Below, in pieces: positions 43,588 through 55,620 of a stretch of DNA of 64,000 nucleotides. Origin of the DNA: Ambrosia x helenae (lineage: Eukaryota; Streptophyta; Magnoliopsida; Asterales; Asteraceae); the NCBI GenBank assembly GCA_030844895.1, contig CM061233.1, positions 55,729,453 to 55,793,452 on the forward strand, given 5' to 3'. The first letter of the stretch is position 1. The number at the start of each line of letters is the position of its first letter. The notes beneath the pieces were generated by a model. It searched no databases. It was not told the origin of the DNA and saw only the letters and a list, made by a program, of their open reading frames with translations. A program made the position numbers and the translations under genes.

Positions 43588-43854
43588 GACATTATGTGTT
43601 GTAGTTGACTTAGTAGTAGTTAACTTATTGTGGTACTCTTGTATTGTTATTTGGTTATGTATGAAACTAAATTCCTATGGTTAACTATTAATTAGAAATT
43701 TGGTATTTTGGTTTCCTACTTGATTGTTGTGTTGTGCCGTATTTTTGTGCTTATTGCTTGTGATGATTGGTTAGTTGGTTGCTTGGTACATATGTGATAA
43801 TATTATGCAGTAATATGTGTCTCATTTATTTTAATCGTATGTATTAGAAGAAAC
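43588..43854 (+). other. Spacer between extra ORF and gag
   Basis: TG-rich non-coding sequence; nothing else seen. Confidence 0.4.
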
Positions 43855-45028
43855 ATGCCTCCTAAGAGGAATACTCATTCGTCTTGCGAGGAAGAAGCTT
43901 TTCCGACCACCTCAGCGGATTTAGCCAGGGTAATCGCAGAGGCTATTGCGCAACATGCGGTGAACCACGCCGATTCCAGTGGCGGTTCGGGCGCTGCAGG
44001 CCGACGCAGAACCCAAGACCCTGAGAATGGTAAAGCTTTTGTCTATTCTTTCCCTTTTCTCAATCGTTTGCCTATGCCAATCCTTTCGTTGACAAACCAA
44101 TCTTTCTGACGCTGCAGAGGCAGAAAACGCCATCCGTAGGTGTTCCTACAAGACTTTCATGGCATGCAAGCCTTGGAATTTTCGTGGGTCAGATGGAGCA
44201 ATTGGTATTGTCCGATGGATTGAGAAAACGGAGTTTGTGCTCGACATTAGTGGCTGTTCGGAGGACCAGAAGATCAAGTACGTCACCTGTACCTTCCAAG
44301 ACGAGGCGCTGACATGGCGGAACCTGCAAGTGCAGACCTTGGGTCGCGAAGCTGCCTACAATCTCTCATGGACTGAGTTGAAGTCGATGCTAATGGACAA
44401 GTATTGCCCACGAAGCGAACTGCAGAAGTTGGAGACCGAGTTCTAGAATTTGACCACGAGTGTACAGATATCTCTGCTTATACCACCCAATTTCATGAGC
44501 TTTCTCGTCTAGTTCCATACATGGTTACCCTTGAGTATAAAGGGATAGAGAGGTACATCTAGGGACTTTCTCCTAAGATCCGTAGCATGGTTACCACCGC
44601 TGCTCTAGCTTCCATCCAACATGTAGTCACCCTTGCTCACAGCCTTACCGACGATGCGGTACGCATGGGATCCCTGACCCAAAAGGAATCCAACAAGGGT
44701 GAAGGCTCTGGAAACACGCGTAAGTGGTCTCACTTCAAGAAAGGAAGAGGTGCAGAGGGTAATCCCAGCAAGAAGCCCGAAACCGTCAAAGCTTTTGTTG
44801 CCACCGCTACTGAAACTCAAGCCGTACAACGGGCCCCACCCACTATGCAATAAATGCAAGTATCACTATGTGGGGACGTGCGACAGCATCAAGTGCGAGA
44901 ATTGCAAGCGGATGGGACATCCCACAGTGCAGTGCCGGGCCAAGGCAGTTGCGAAGACTGACGGCAAGCAAGGATGCTTCGAGTGTGGATCTACTAACCA
45001 TTTCAAGAAGGACTGCCCCAAGTTGTAA
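43855..45028 (+). pseudogene. gag: Chromovirus C gag
   Basis: The ATG at 43855 starts MPPKRNTHSSCEEEAFPT; the first exon-like part ends RRTQDPEN at 44029. An 88-nt GT-AG segment (44030-44117) follows; removing it restores the frame to EAENAIRRCSYKTF and the gag core MACKPWNFRGSDGAIGIVRW. Further stops lie at 44446 and near 44562, with a frame change near 44830. Two zinc-binding clusters: CKYHYVGTCDSIKCENCKRM and CFECGSTNHFKKDC. A TAA at 45026 separates gag from protease. Capsid role as for other Ty3 gag proteins; not functional. Confidence 0.82.
44030..44117 (+). other. Candidate intron in chromovirus C gag
   Basis: GTAAAG...GACGCTGCAG, 88 nt. It contains an in-frame stop if unspliced; splicing restores the frame. 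It lies at the same place in gag (between the N-terminal helix and the core) as in Tekay-1 and Tekay-2. Confidence 0.65.
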
Positions 45029-45611
45029 GGCCAAGCTCGTGGCAAGGCATTTGTCACGGGAACTGATGACGCACGCGAGGATCCTAACGTAGCCATAGGT
45101 ACGTTCCTCGTAAACGACCAAACTGCTTCTGTACTATTTGATACTGGTGCCGATCTCACTGACTTTAAAAAGACCCTCGGATTAGAGTCACATAAGTTTC
45201 ATGAACATTTCTCCATAGAGTTGGCCAATGGTAAAACAATTAGGTCAGAGGAAGTAGTTAGGAATTGTGCGTTAAAGTTAGGAGATCATGAGTTTAGTAT
45301 CGATCTTCTGCCGATCGAATTGGGAAGCTTCGACATCGTCATTGGCATGGACTGGTTGTTGAAGAATGGTGCAGAAGTCATCTGTTTCGCAAAGGTGGTT
45401 CAAATTTTGTTGCCCATTGGAGAGGTCTTATCCATACAGGGGAGCGTAGGAAAACCCCGTTGCGATTGGTGTCTAGCATGAAGGCACATAAGTGCTTATG
45501 AAAAATACATTCTGCTTTCTTAGCACTTGTACGTGAGGAGAAACCAAAGGTGAGCAAGATAGAAGACATCCCTGTCGTGAGAGATTTCCCAGAAGTCTTT
45601 CCTGAAGATCT
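45029..45611 (+). pseudogene. pol: Chromovirus C protease and RT N-terminus
   Basis: Protease with VLFDTGADLTDF and FDIVIGMDWLLKNGAEV, stop at 45479, then a shifted start of RT ([18 protein letters not shown]) cut by the SIRE LTR. The closest in-window relative is Tekay-2 residues 440-620. Confidence 0.85.
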
Positions 45612-46146
45612 TGTAGATGCATTATTGTGCGACTAATGCTTTGGATTACAATAAACATGTGTTTTGGTGATTGTCGAACGGGCGAAGGAGGTGATTGATG
45701 GCGAATGAAGAATTTGATTGGTGCGAAGGAGAGAAAACATACGAAGGAGAGACAAAGGGGTGAATGTAGTTTTACTTGTTATGTAATGCTTGGTTCGCAC
45801 GCTGTGTTTGGGCGAACCTGCACATTCGACCATGTAATATGGGCGAATGTGCAGGCCTAAAAATAGGTTAAGCAATTTTTGAAAGTTAGTTGTTGGTCAT
45901 TTTATTCCCTCCTGTTTTGTGTCTCTCCCTAGTGTTTGTGTCAACTTATTTTCACGATAGATTTGATTGTAATCATTATTAAAACGTGTAATTTGAGTTG
46001 TTTATGAATGAGAAAAACCTTTGAAAGATGATTTCTGTGTTTTGATTGTTTGATTATCATTATTGTGATTGATTCAGGGATTCCTCACCTGAATCAAACT
46101 TGTTTGATCAATCTCTTTGTAGATTTGACGATCCTAAGCGCATACA
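45612..46146 (+). mobile_element. SIRE 5' LTR
   Basis: 535 bp, TGTAGATGCATTATTGTGCG to CGCATACA, next to the PBS. U3 has GGGCGAA / TTCGACC words (45675-45855) and a weak TATA (CTAAAAATAGG, about 45857). It resembles the 5' LTR of the small copia element at 25285-25780. The five bases before it are GATCT. Confidence 0.85.
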
Positions 46147-46149
46147 AAG

Positions 46150-46162
46150 TGGTATCAGAGCC
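46150..46162 (+). other. Primer binding site, SIRE element
   Basis: TGGTATCAGAGCC, complementary to initiator Met tRNA, three bases after the LTR. Confidence 0.93.
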
Positions 46163-46749
46163 ATTGGATCAAACAACCACAATTTGATAATTTTACAGCA
46201 GATTTGGACCCTATTTTGATCGAAAACTTTTTGTTTTCATTGATAAATTGAATTGGTGATAAATTGATTTATTAGAGCTTGTTTTCATGGATAAAATGGA
46301 TAATTCTCTTTGATAAACTTGTTCCAAATCAAATCCGAATCAAAACCTGATTAAAATCATCAAATTCTTTCAACTTTTGAAAAATTTGATCAAAATCAAC
46401 TGATTTTCAAAGAATAACCGTTTTTGAAAGTGCAGGGTCGAACCTCGGGAGATATGGGCAAACGTGTGTGTTAAACGGTCGAACCAAAGGATTTTTTGGT
46501 CGAAGGTGGTGTTTTAAGTGGTCGAACTTAGAGTTTGTTAGTGTATTGGTGTTCATTCGACCATTCGAACGGTCGAAGGAGAAATTCATACGGTCGAAAG
46601 TGATTTCTGTTTATTATATCTTTCATTCGTATCTTTGAAAACGGTCGAAGGAGAACATTTTCTCTCATTCGACCACTCGATTCATACGAAGGAGAAAACT
46701 GTTTTTAAACTTTTCTAATATTTTCGTGTTTAAACATTTTCAGATCAAG
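46163..46749 (+). other. SIRE leader with GGTCGAA word array
   Basis: Non-coding leader with about ten GGTCGAA / TTCGACC or related words at 46437-46690, ending in a pyrimidine tract and ATTTTCAG (46741-46743) seven bases before the gag ATG. Confidence 0.7.
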
Positions 46750-49413
46750 ATGTGGAACTTTCCGACTACACCACGACCCAACACGACACCACAACAGCAG
46801 ACAACCATGGATCCTTGGTCGGTTGCTGCCCAAAAGTCTAGTCAACCATCACAACCTATCAACTATATGGCTATGACTAGTTCTATTCCTCAACATGTTG
46901 CGCAACCACAACCGCAACCGATTGGCGACTATTGGCGAGTAGCAGCAGCAGCGGTTCACACACAGACGACCAATGCCATATCAACGCTTATTCAAGACTT
47001 ATCATCTGGAAGTGGAAACCGACCACCTAAGCTGATGGAGATGGTCGACTACAACACGTGGAAGACTAAATTCAAGATCCATTTGGAGGGTATGGGTTTA
47101 GAGGGAACTGAGGCATGGCAAATGATTGCGAAAGGCTATGTTGCTCCGATCTTGGAGAACACGGGAGAGCCTATTCCTTTAAAGAATCTAGCAGACGATG
47201 AGAAGAAAAGGTTTGCTATTGAGAAAAAGGCGTTTTCCTCAATTGTCCCAAGCTATCAACACAGATTTGCTGCATCAGTTTGGTTCTTGCACAACCTCTA
47301 AGCAGCTGTGGGACATGTTGAGAAACAGACATGATGGGAATGAGAAGACTAGGAAGCTAAGGATGGAGGAGCTTCGCAAAGAGTTTGAGAATTTTAGTTA
47401 CATGGGTAACGAGACTTTGAAAGAGTTGGTTCCAAGGTATTGCCACTTACTCACAGAGCTATCAAGCTATGAGATTAGCATACCTATGTCCGAACTGGTG
47501 GACAAGTTTGCCGATGCGTTGCCACCGTATTGGAACCAGCATATTGAAGTGTTGAAAGAGAAGGATGCGTACCAGTATTGGACGATTAATAAGTTTATAC
47601 AGAATCTGGAGAACAAAGAGATGGAGGAGAAGAGGAAAGCAAAGAGGGCTCAAATTGCTCAGAATCCGGAACTTTATCTTGGTGGTACATCTTCTTCCCA
47701 TACTACTTCCAGTTCTACTACCCAATGTTGCTCCACACATCGCGTGCGTATCTAACATCGTTGAACCACCCAAACAACCAATCAACTACCTTGCTCAAAC
47801 TTCTTCATATACCTCACCATCATATCCTACAACAACTACCTATATTCCACCATTTTCACCCATGCAACAAGCAGCGTGTTACTCTGCTAGCCAACCTCAA
47901 CAACAACAACCTTACAATCCTCAAATGAACCAAATTCAACTTAACCAAAGCCAATCGAACCAAAGCCCGATTGTGTTGGAGACTTCAAATCTAAACAATG
48001 TTACTGTTGAGATTGCTCAACAACATGTATCATTAGTTTCAGCAATGGTAGCATCATACAATGGTCTGGTTGCTAGTCAAATAGGGAACAACAATTTGAC
48101 CAATGAGGACTATGCACAGATTGACAAGGAAGAGATGGAATTGATGGATATACAGTGGGCTTTTGCAAGCATCATGAGAAGAGCCACTGATTTTATTCAG
48201 AAGACCGGGAGAACGGATCTTTCAACTTCTCCTAACACCACTTATGGCTTCAACAAAACCAAAGTAACTTGTTTCAACTGTGGTGAAAAAGGTCATTTTA
48301 AAAGAGAGTGCACACAGCCAGCACAACAAGGTAATCGAAATCCATTCAACTCTACATACCAAAACCGTCAAACTCAAAACCAAAACCAAGTATCATACCA
48401 AAGTTCCAACAACATTTCAAGCTTTCAACCTCACAACAACTATCAAAACCGCCAAAATAACCAACAAAATAACAAAGCTAGACAATCCACATCACAAAAC
48501 CAAAACCAAACACAACAGAACTCAAACCGAACAATCATTCCCATATCTACACCAAACACACAAACCCAAACTGAAAACCCAAATCAAGCTTTGGTGATAC
48601 AGAAGGATGAGGGTTTCGATTGGACCGGTATGCAGTTGGGTGTGGAAGAAATTACAGCTGGTAATGTGGCTTGTGTGGCACAAAAAATGAACTTGGATGA
48701 ACCGGTGGAGGTTCAAGAAGAGATTATGTCTGAGAAGATGAGTGAGTTAAAGATTGAAGAGGTGAATGATGATATGAATGTTGATGTTGATTGTGCTGAG
48801 AAGAAGACTGGAATGGTTATGGATACTATTGCTGATATTATTCTGATGAGGAAAGTGATTCTGACTCTGAATCTAGTGTTAATTCACTGGATGACGACAT
48901 TGACCAGTTGCTTGCTGAAGCTGATTTCTTGATGACTCGAAAGTCATGCATGGTGGATGATGCTTGCACCAAAATTGACTACTCCAAGGTTTTCGCTGGG
49001 AAGGAAGCTTATTTTGCTCTAATGGCAATGACAGAACCTCCTAAGCAGGTAAGTACCGAATCTACTGTTAATTCCAATTCAACTTGTGTTAAGAATTGCA
49101 AAATTTGTGATAAATTGATAGATGAAAATAAGCAACTCAAGGTTCAACTTGAGAGTGCAAAAATCAATTGTCAATTGTATCAGAAAGAATCAAAAGAGTT
49201 TAACAAAGTACTTGATGGGTATAAGAAAGATATTTCTGAATTGAAAAAGACTTTGTCATTAAAACAAATGGCCATAAATAACTATATCAATGATTTAGAA
49301 AACACAAAATTGGAAATGGCCACCATCAAGTGCTTTGTCGAGAAAGTAAACAAAAAGCTTGAAAGCTATAAGCACATTGCTTATGTAGTTGACCACATCA
49401 TAGAAGAACCTTC
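46750..49413 (+). pseudogene. gag: SIRE gag, N-terminal and central part
   Basis: I chose the ATG at 46750 (MWNFPTTPRPN) because it follows the acceptor-like TTTTCAG; the in-frame ATG at 46726 is in the leader. Segments in order: Gln/Thr-rich N-terminus, capsid core (TWKTKFKIHLEGMGLEGTEA, KQLWDMLRNRHDGNEKTRKL, ELVDKFADALPPYWNQ), frameshift near 47290, Asn/Gln-rich stretch, zinc knuckle CFNCGEKGHFKREC (about 48270), acidic segment, frameshift near 48850, then a coiled-coil-like region with CKICDKLIDENKQLKVQLES. Reading stops at IIEEPSQ where the solo LTR entered; it resumes in the same frame at 52151. Confidence 0.85.
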
Positions 49414-50099
49414 ACAGTTGTAACACCCCAACCGATGGCGGAAACATCGGGATGTCACGTATTGATGATTGTTCAGTACCTCATGGTAAATAAAAAGTTT
49501 CAATATATGATTTAAATAAATTACATACAATTGTTCTAAGAATTTGTACATCAAGATAAAAAAATACTAGCTACGAATCTTCAAGAATTAACTCTAATCT
49601 TCGAGCAAGCTATAACCTGAAACATGTTAAGTTTGAAAATATTTTGGGTCAACAAAAGTTGGTGAGAATTACATAGGTTTTTGAATGTAATAGATAACAA
49701 TAGTTTGTACAACAATCATAGTTGTATAATGTAAGAGTATGAGTCCGACATGTAACAATGCGTCTTTTGTACAATCAAACCTTGTGTCGACTGAGACCTA
49801 ACTCGCAAGTTAGTAAAAGTGTAACTGTTATCGATCATCCCTGAATTTATGCGGGGGGATGGGTTTGTCAGACCTATAGCGCTATAATCTAAACAGGCGG
49901 CTTGATCAATGTTAATGATTGTACTGTGTCTTTTTGTTACAGTCAAATGATAGAATAAGTAAATGATAGTGTAATCGAATCATAAGTTTCAACAATGTAA
50001 GAATGAGTAAATGATAACGTATAAAATGTTTAAACATGTTTCACCCCAAAATGAAAAACAGAAAAAGGGGCTATGTAAACTCACCTTAGGTATATAATG

Positions 50100-51502
50100 T
50101 AACATCGCGAATTTCCCCTAATTTTTTTTTGATAAAAAGAATTTATTGTTTAAAACAATATATGTTTTAAATACCTTAAACTAATAATTATTTGTATCTC
50201 GACACTTTTGTACGTTTTAAAAATATTTCGAGTCACTTTCGGGCTTATATAATCATATTATGAATTTAGAATAATATAGTTTTAGGGAAATAATTGCCAA
50301 AAAAAAGATTTGTGTGGACCGGGACTCGAACCCGCGTCCACAGCCAACCAACACACAGTGACAACCAACTGAGCCAACTATCATCTTGTGTAGTATTTCA
50401 GAAGAAAATAAACTTAACACATTCCTTAAATTGATTAGTCAAAGTCTTAGTCAAACAGTCAAAGTCTTAGTCAAATAGTCAATTCATCATAATACCTTAC
50501 TTTATGGTGTTGACCAATTTTAATGGCTAATTGAATCCAAAACTAGTATAAAAACCCACCTATGACCCATTATACTTTGCACCTCTAAATCGATTGTTTC
50601 AATCCGATTAAACTTTCCCTCATACCTTTCTTCTATAGTCTATTACTTCTACAATTGAAGCTTTGATTATAAGCTCTTGTAATTGGCGAATTGGAAGCTT
50701 GATATTCTTTCTTTTTCGTTTTCTTCAATTTGGACTAGCTACGTTGTTGAGCCTTTGGGATTCGCCTCGCATACATTCACAACACATTATTCTATTTTTT
50801 TCACGAGACATAACATTTTGCTAAGGTGAGTTTTACATAGCCCCTTTTCTATTTATCACCGTTTTGGGGGTGAAACATGTTACAACATTCTATATGCAAT
50901 TTAATCATCAAAGTGTCTATGTGTTTTTCTATGTTGCATTATGTTTTGAACATGACTAGGGTAAGCACAATTCTAGCATAATCATTAACATTGATCAGCC
51001 GACGGTATACAATGATAGATCTATTGGACTGTCAATCCCACCCGGATACGTGCCTCCTACAAAGGTAGCGTGGGTGTTTGTTATCGCATAACATAATCGA
51101 GTGAACCATGAGCGTATGGGATGGACCACAATATAACAATCACAAGGGTTGATTATGCACTCGATTTACTTCTAGTATGTTTTCACATATGGACTAGACT
51201 TGCCATGACACTTGAATTGTACAAGTTTTATTCGATTATCAAAACCTATGTAATTCTCACCACTTTTGTTGACCCAAAATATTTTCAAACTTAACATGTT
51301 TCAGGTTATAGCTTGCTTGAAGATTAGAGTTATTGCTTGAAGATGCGTAGCTAGTATTTTTCATTTTGATGTACAAAATTCTTAGAACAATTGTATGTAA
51401 TTTATTTAAATCATTTATTGAAATTTATTATTTACCATGAGCTACTGAACAATCATCAATACGTGACATCCCGATGTTTCCGCCATCGGTTGGGGTGTTA
51501 CA
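50100..51502 (+). mobile_element. Solo LTR B (TSD TATAA), nested in LTR A'
   Basis: 1403 bp, TGTAACATCGCG... to ...GGTTGGGGTGTTACA, flanked by TATAA at 50095-50099 and 51503-51507. It is related to LTR A in its R-U5 half (donor-like AAG/GTGAGTTTTACATAG at 50826, GATAGATCTATTGGACTG at 51022, acceptor-like CATGTTTCAG ending at 51304) but its U3 differs. Because LTR A' is inverted, the locus forms a large imperfect palindrome (49419-50099 against 50820-51502). Confidence 0.93.
50299..50376 (-). promoter_or_regulatory. tRNA-like Pol III promoter in LTR B U3 (antisense)
   Basis: Minus strand: A box TGGCTCAGTTGGT (50376-50364), B box GGTTCGAGTCC (50332-50322), T8 (50306-50299). A-to-B spacing is 44 nt, as in a normal tRNA; the T stem-loop pairs 4 of 5, but the acceptor stem does not pair. 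The sequence differs from the LTR A unit. Confidence 0.65.
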
Positions 51503-51879
51503 TATAATGAGTTCGTGCGTTTTATTGAGCGTGCAAACACATAGTAATAATGCCTTGGAAAACTCGAAACTAGCTAGAGGAGATAATGATGGATGAAAAC
51601 TTTAGTATATGGGAGATGTGATAATAATGTTTTTTTTTTGAATGGTACAAAGAGTTGAATGGTAGGCTAGTGTATTTATAGTGTAAAATTTGGAGTTGTA
51701 ATTAGGGGCTACTTTGACTAGGCTAGAATTTAGGAACAACTTTGACTTGACTAGAAGACCATATTTACTAACACTTTGACTTGACTAGGAGACCATATTT
51801 AATAACACTTTGACTTGACTAAGGGACCTTGAAAGGGTTTAAGTTTAATTGGTTTTAATTAACATCATAAAACACCAAA

Positions 51880-51963
51880 TGGTGTAGTGGTTTGTGTGGT
51901 GTGGTTAAGGTTTAGCCCGCCAGGGACTCGGGTTCGAATCCTGGCACAGGCAAACATTTTTTT
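51880..51963 (+). promoter_or_regulatory. tRNA-like Pol III promoter in LTR A' U3
   Basis: Second copy of the LTR A unit: A box TGGTGTAGTGG (51880-51890), B box GGTTCGAATCC (51931-51941), T7 (51957-51963). Antisense relative to its LTR. Confidence 0.65.
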
Positions 51964-52150
51964 AACGTTTTTAAATCATAATTTTTAATACAATCCAATT
52001 TAATATTTATTATACGTCATTATTTAAACAAAAAAAATTAACAAAATGGATGGTAAAGATACTGTAAACATGAATCGGATGAATAAACGATGGAACTATA
52101 TATATATATATATATATATATAAAGAAAATTTGAGTGATGTTACAACAGT

Positions 52151-53337
52151 CGAGTAGTGCAAACTACAAAGCTGTCCCAGCTCCGGTGTTGTTCGAAAAC
52201 CATAATTTGCATGCGATAGCACCGGAAAGCTTAGTCAAACCTGACTCTACATCAGATAACGAGTCCAACACATCCAGTGTCGGAGACCCGTATTCTGATG
52301 TTAGACCTATTCTGGGAAACAATGAAGGTGTGGTAGCTGCTGATGATTCTGATGAAGAGGATGAACAGTCTGAGACGGTTGTTGAAAAAGTGAGTGATAT
52401 TCCTGATGAAAATCACATCATCACTACTGAACCAGCTTCACCATCTCAGATTGTCCATCCCATGGCTAATGCTCATAGAAAGAATCAATCAGCAAAGAAT
52501 GTTGATAAGAAAGTTGAGAAGTTTGTTGTTAAGAATGCTGAAAAGAAAGTGGTTAAGAATGTTGAAAAGAATGTTGTTGAAAAGAAAGTTGAAAAATCAA
52601 ATGATGAGAAAAATGAATCGTGTGATAAACCTGTGAAAGTTTTCTATCGGATGCAAGGCTCCGATAAGATTATGTCTGATGAAGAATATCCGATTCAATT
52701 TGCAAATTATTCTAAAATTGAAAAGATCTGGCAGGAAAGTACCATTTGGTTTCCAAAACATGTACGAACCAATGATATTCCTCCAGCTATTTTAAAGAAA
52801 ATTCATTCGGATAATTCTAAAGACCCAAAGGTCAATGTCACACAATTTGTTAAACCAACAGACAAGTCAAATAGTTTTATTGAGCCGGCTTACTCAAAGG
52901 ACCCAACTCCTGAGAGTTTAAGAAGACAATGTATGGTTGATCAATATCCCATTGCTAGTTATTCTAAGTCGAACATCAAGGAAAACTATGAAGAGTACCG
53001 TGCGTGTTTTAAGTGCGGGGAAAGGGGGCATTTACTTGCCAACTGCCCGTATGTACGACACAAGAGACACAAGGTGGAGATGAAGCAAAGATATGATTGT
53101 CCGGTTGATAATCACAGTTATCCACAGAGACGGTTTTTCCCTCAACAAACACCTTTTTATAACCAAAACAACTATTTCAAAAGGAGGGAAAATCGTCCGA
53201 TGATTTATGATAAACGCAACTGGATAGCCACTGAGAAACCATTGAAGAAACCATTGGTGAACGCAACTGCTGAAAACAAAAAGGTTCCTGCTAAACCTAA
53301 TGTCAAACCAGCAGTTGGACCTGTTTCTGTTAAATAA
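52151..53337 (+). pseudogene. gag: SIRE gag, C-terminal part with second zinc knuckle
   Basis: Continues the gag frame after the solo LTR (SSSANYKAVPAPVLFENHNL). It has a Ser/Asp-rich stretch, a Lys/Val heptad-like repeat (NVDKKVEKFVVKNAEKKVV), then zinc knuckle CFKCGERGHLLANC (about 53005) and an aromatic/basic tail. The open frame from 52135 is fortuitous in its first five codons (LTR). It ends at a TAA (53335). Gag with two knuckles separated by about 1.5 kb is unusual outside SIRE-type elements. Confidence 0.85.
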
Positions 53338-53998
53338 GAGTAGGTAACCAAGAAGGTATCGTTCAAGGAAGAAGTAAAGAAACCGACTGAGACCTCAAAA
53401 TCTCAGATCCGGATCTTGAAACGGACTGAACAATCTTGGTCATCAAAGGGTTTTGAGGGTGCTTCAACTTCACAAAATGTGAAATCTGAGAAAGAAAAAG
53501 TTTTGTGTGAAAAGAAAGAGGTTGATAAAACCCAAGATGTTTGTGAGACAACTGACTCTTTGAAACAATTAGTTCAAAGACCCAAGACCAAACAGGCTTG
53601 GGTCCCCCGAAAAATCTAACTTCTTTACTTGATATGTGCAGGGAGCTTCAGCTGGCCCTGTTAGCAGTCTTTGGACTGTTGACAGTGGAGCTTCTAGCCA
53701 TATGACTGGGGATCTTTCGCTACTGTTCGATATTCGAAATATCAATGGAGGCTATGTAACGTTTGCCGGGAACAAAGGAGGCTATATTACCATGGAGGGT
53801 AGTGTGAGTAATGGGATTGTGAGCTTCGAGAGAATTTCTTATGTCAAGTAGATAGATTACAATCTGTTGAGTGTCAGTCAGATATGCGACAAGCAATTTT
53901 CTGTGTACTTTGACAACAAATCTTGCTACATACTTAAGCCGGGGTTTGAATTACCAAAAGAGTGGGTGATGCTAAAGGCGCCGACAGTGAACAACCTG
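53338..53998 (+). pseudogene. pol: SIRE protease region
   Basis: A Lys/Glu-rich linker (53416-53619), stop, then SLWTVDSGASSHMTGDLSLL with the protease active site Asp-Ser-Gly (about 53680-53690). In-frame TAG after FERISYVK (53849) and a stop at 53998. It would release the mature SIRE proteins; inactive here. Confidence 0.85.
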
Positions 53999-54082
53999 TA
54001 AATTCTCAATATGTCAAAGGCAATGACCACCCAAGGCTAAGTCACGTGTTTCCTCTCCAAGGCTATAGAAAAAGAATCCATT

Positions 54083-54964
54083 ATGTGGCACAGGAGGATG
54101 GGACACATTCACCTCAGAAAGATGAATCAATTGGTGAATAATGAACTTGTCACAGGCGTAAACGTCAAACATTTTCACCTAAATGACAAGTGTGTGAGTT
54201 GTAAAAAGGGTAAGCAGCACAAACAATCCCATAGACCAAAGAAATTTAATTCCGTTGAACTGCCGCTTGAACGTTTGCACATGGATCTGTTTGGACCGGT
54301 CAAGCGTAAGAGTCATGCTGGGGAGTTATACTGTCTTGTGGTGACTGATGATTATTCAAGATTTTCATGGGTGATGTGCTTACACAGGAAGAGCGACACA
54401 TTTGACAACTTGAAAGTTCTGTTCACTCGTCTGGAAAATATATATGGTCTCAAGATCAAGAGGATTAGAAGTGACAATGGGACGGAGTTTAAAAATGCAC
54501 AGATGGATGATCTTTGTGAAAACAAAGGAATTCATCATGAATATAGTGCTCCGTATACCCCACAACAGAATGGTGTCGCGGAACGTAAAAACAGGACTCT
54601 AATTGAAACGGCGAGGACAATGCTTGCGGACTCAAATCTTCCAGTAATGTTCTGGAACGAAGCAATTTACGCAGCTTGTTAAACTCTCAATCGCGTTTTA
54701 ACGGTGAAGAAGTTTGGCAAAACTTCTTATGAGCTGTTGAATCATCGCAAGCCGAATTTAGAGTATCTAGAACCGTTTGGAGCTCCTTGTACTATGCTTA
54801 ATCCATTTGAGAAGTTCGCACCGAAGGCTGAGGAAGGATACTTTGTTGGATATGCAACCCCGCTCAAACGGGTATTCAACAAAAGAACTCGTCAGGTCGA
54901 GGAGTGGGCTAACGTTGAAGTGCAACGGTACAATCAGAATTTACAGGGAAGCGGTCCAGACTAG
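54083..54964 (+). pseudogene. pol: SIRE integrase
   Basis: GAG-pre-integrase and integrase. Zinc ligands in WHRRMGHIHLRKM and CVSCKKGKQH; catalytic Asp in LHMDLFGPVKRKS, Asp in RIRSDNGTEF, Glu in VAERKNRTLIETA. TAA at 54680 interrupts after FWNEAIYAAC; the reading resumes with VKKFGKTSYELLNHRKPNLE and GYFVGYA to a TAG at 54962. The core motifs are intact apart from the stop. Confidence 0.9.
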
Positions 54965-55620
54965 ATGTTTGATTACAAAGATTTCTTTGAATCATTCAAC
55001 CTAGATAGCTTGGTTGAAGAGGCTGTACTACGTTTATATTACGAGGTCGAAAACGCAGTGACTTCACCGTTAGTGCGTCCGATCACCGTGAATCCTCAAA
55101 CAGTTTCTAATGATACCAATGTTCCTATCGTTGAAGAAGAAGTATTTCAAGAAGCCTCCACAACGTTGAATTCATCAGAATCTGAAGATGACGACGATGA
55201 TGTTACAAGCGAAGCTATCTTAGACCATGCTACAGTGACACCACCAGTGAACCCAACTACAAATGGTGCTTCAACATCGAATGTGGGTAATGATTTGGTT
55301 TCTGCAGAGAATTTAACTACTCAGACGGGAGTCCAAGTACCCGATTATCCGGAATCTTGGTTACATCGAATTCACCCAATTGAGCAAGTTATTAGTGATC
55401 CTGGTAGCAGTGTGATGACAAGAGGACAATTGAGGAATGCGAACTCACCAGAAAACCTTGGCAATCTTGCTTTATATGCGAAAATACAAAAATCTGGTTT
55501 TCAGAATGACTGGTCTTTTGCTTGATATGTTTCGCAGGTGGAGCCGCGAACTTACAAGGATGCTCTTTTGGACGACGCTTGGGTGGAAGCAATGCAAGAG
55601 GAGTTGTTGCAGTTTTAGAA
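54965..55620 (+). pseudogene. pol: SIRE integrase-RT linker
   Basis: An acidic, Ser/Thr/Val-rich linker (SESEDDDDDVTSEAI) leading to HRIHPIEQVISDPGSSVMTR, the conserved lead-in to Ty1 RT, and then a TGA (55523) and TAG (55616). Confidence 0.8.

Larger units (their letters stand above)
42496..45611 (+). mobile_element. Chromovirus C internal region, interrupted by SIRE
   Basis: PBS, a gag-upstream extra ORF, gag with an intron-like break, protease and the first residues of RT ([20 protein letters not shown]), then the SIRE LTR begins at 45612. It carries several stops, so it is an old copy. The rest of pol is not in the window. Confidence 0.8.
49419..52145 (-). mobile_element. Solo LTR A' (TSD ACAGT), split by solo LTR B
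   Basis: Minus orientation. On the plus strand it starts TGTAACACCCCAACCG and ends GTGATGTTACA, flanked by ACAGT (49414-49418, 52146-52150). Without the inner LTR and its TSD it is about 1.3 kb and matches solo LTR A (27699-29046). The SIRE gag frame is continuous across it. Its U3 lies at 51508-52145, the rest at 49419-50099. It contains the tRNA-like unit at 51880-51963 and a (TA)n run (about 52100-52122). Confidence 0.93.

Noticed and set aside
50299..50385. True tRNA genes at 50299-50385, 27870-27960 and 51880-51963
   Set aside because: A and B boxes and the T-arm are present, but the acceptor stem does not pair and the anticodon arm is not convincing. Annotated as tRNA-like promoter units.
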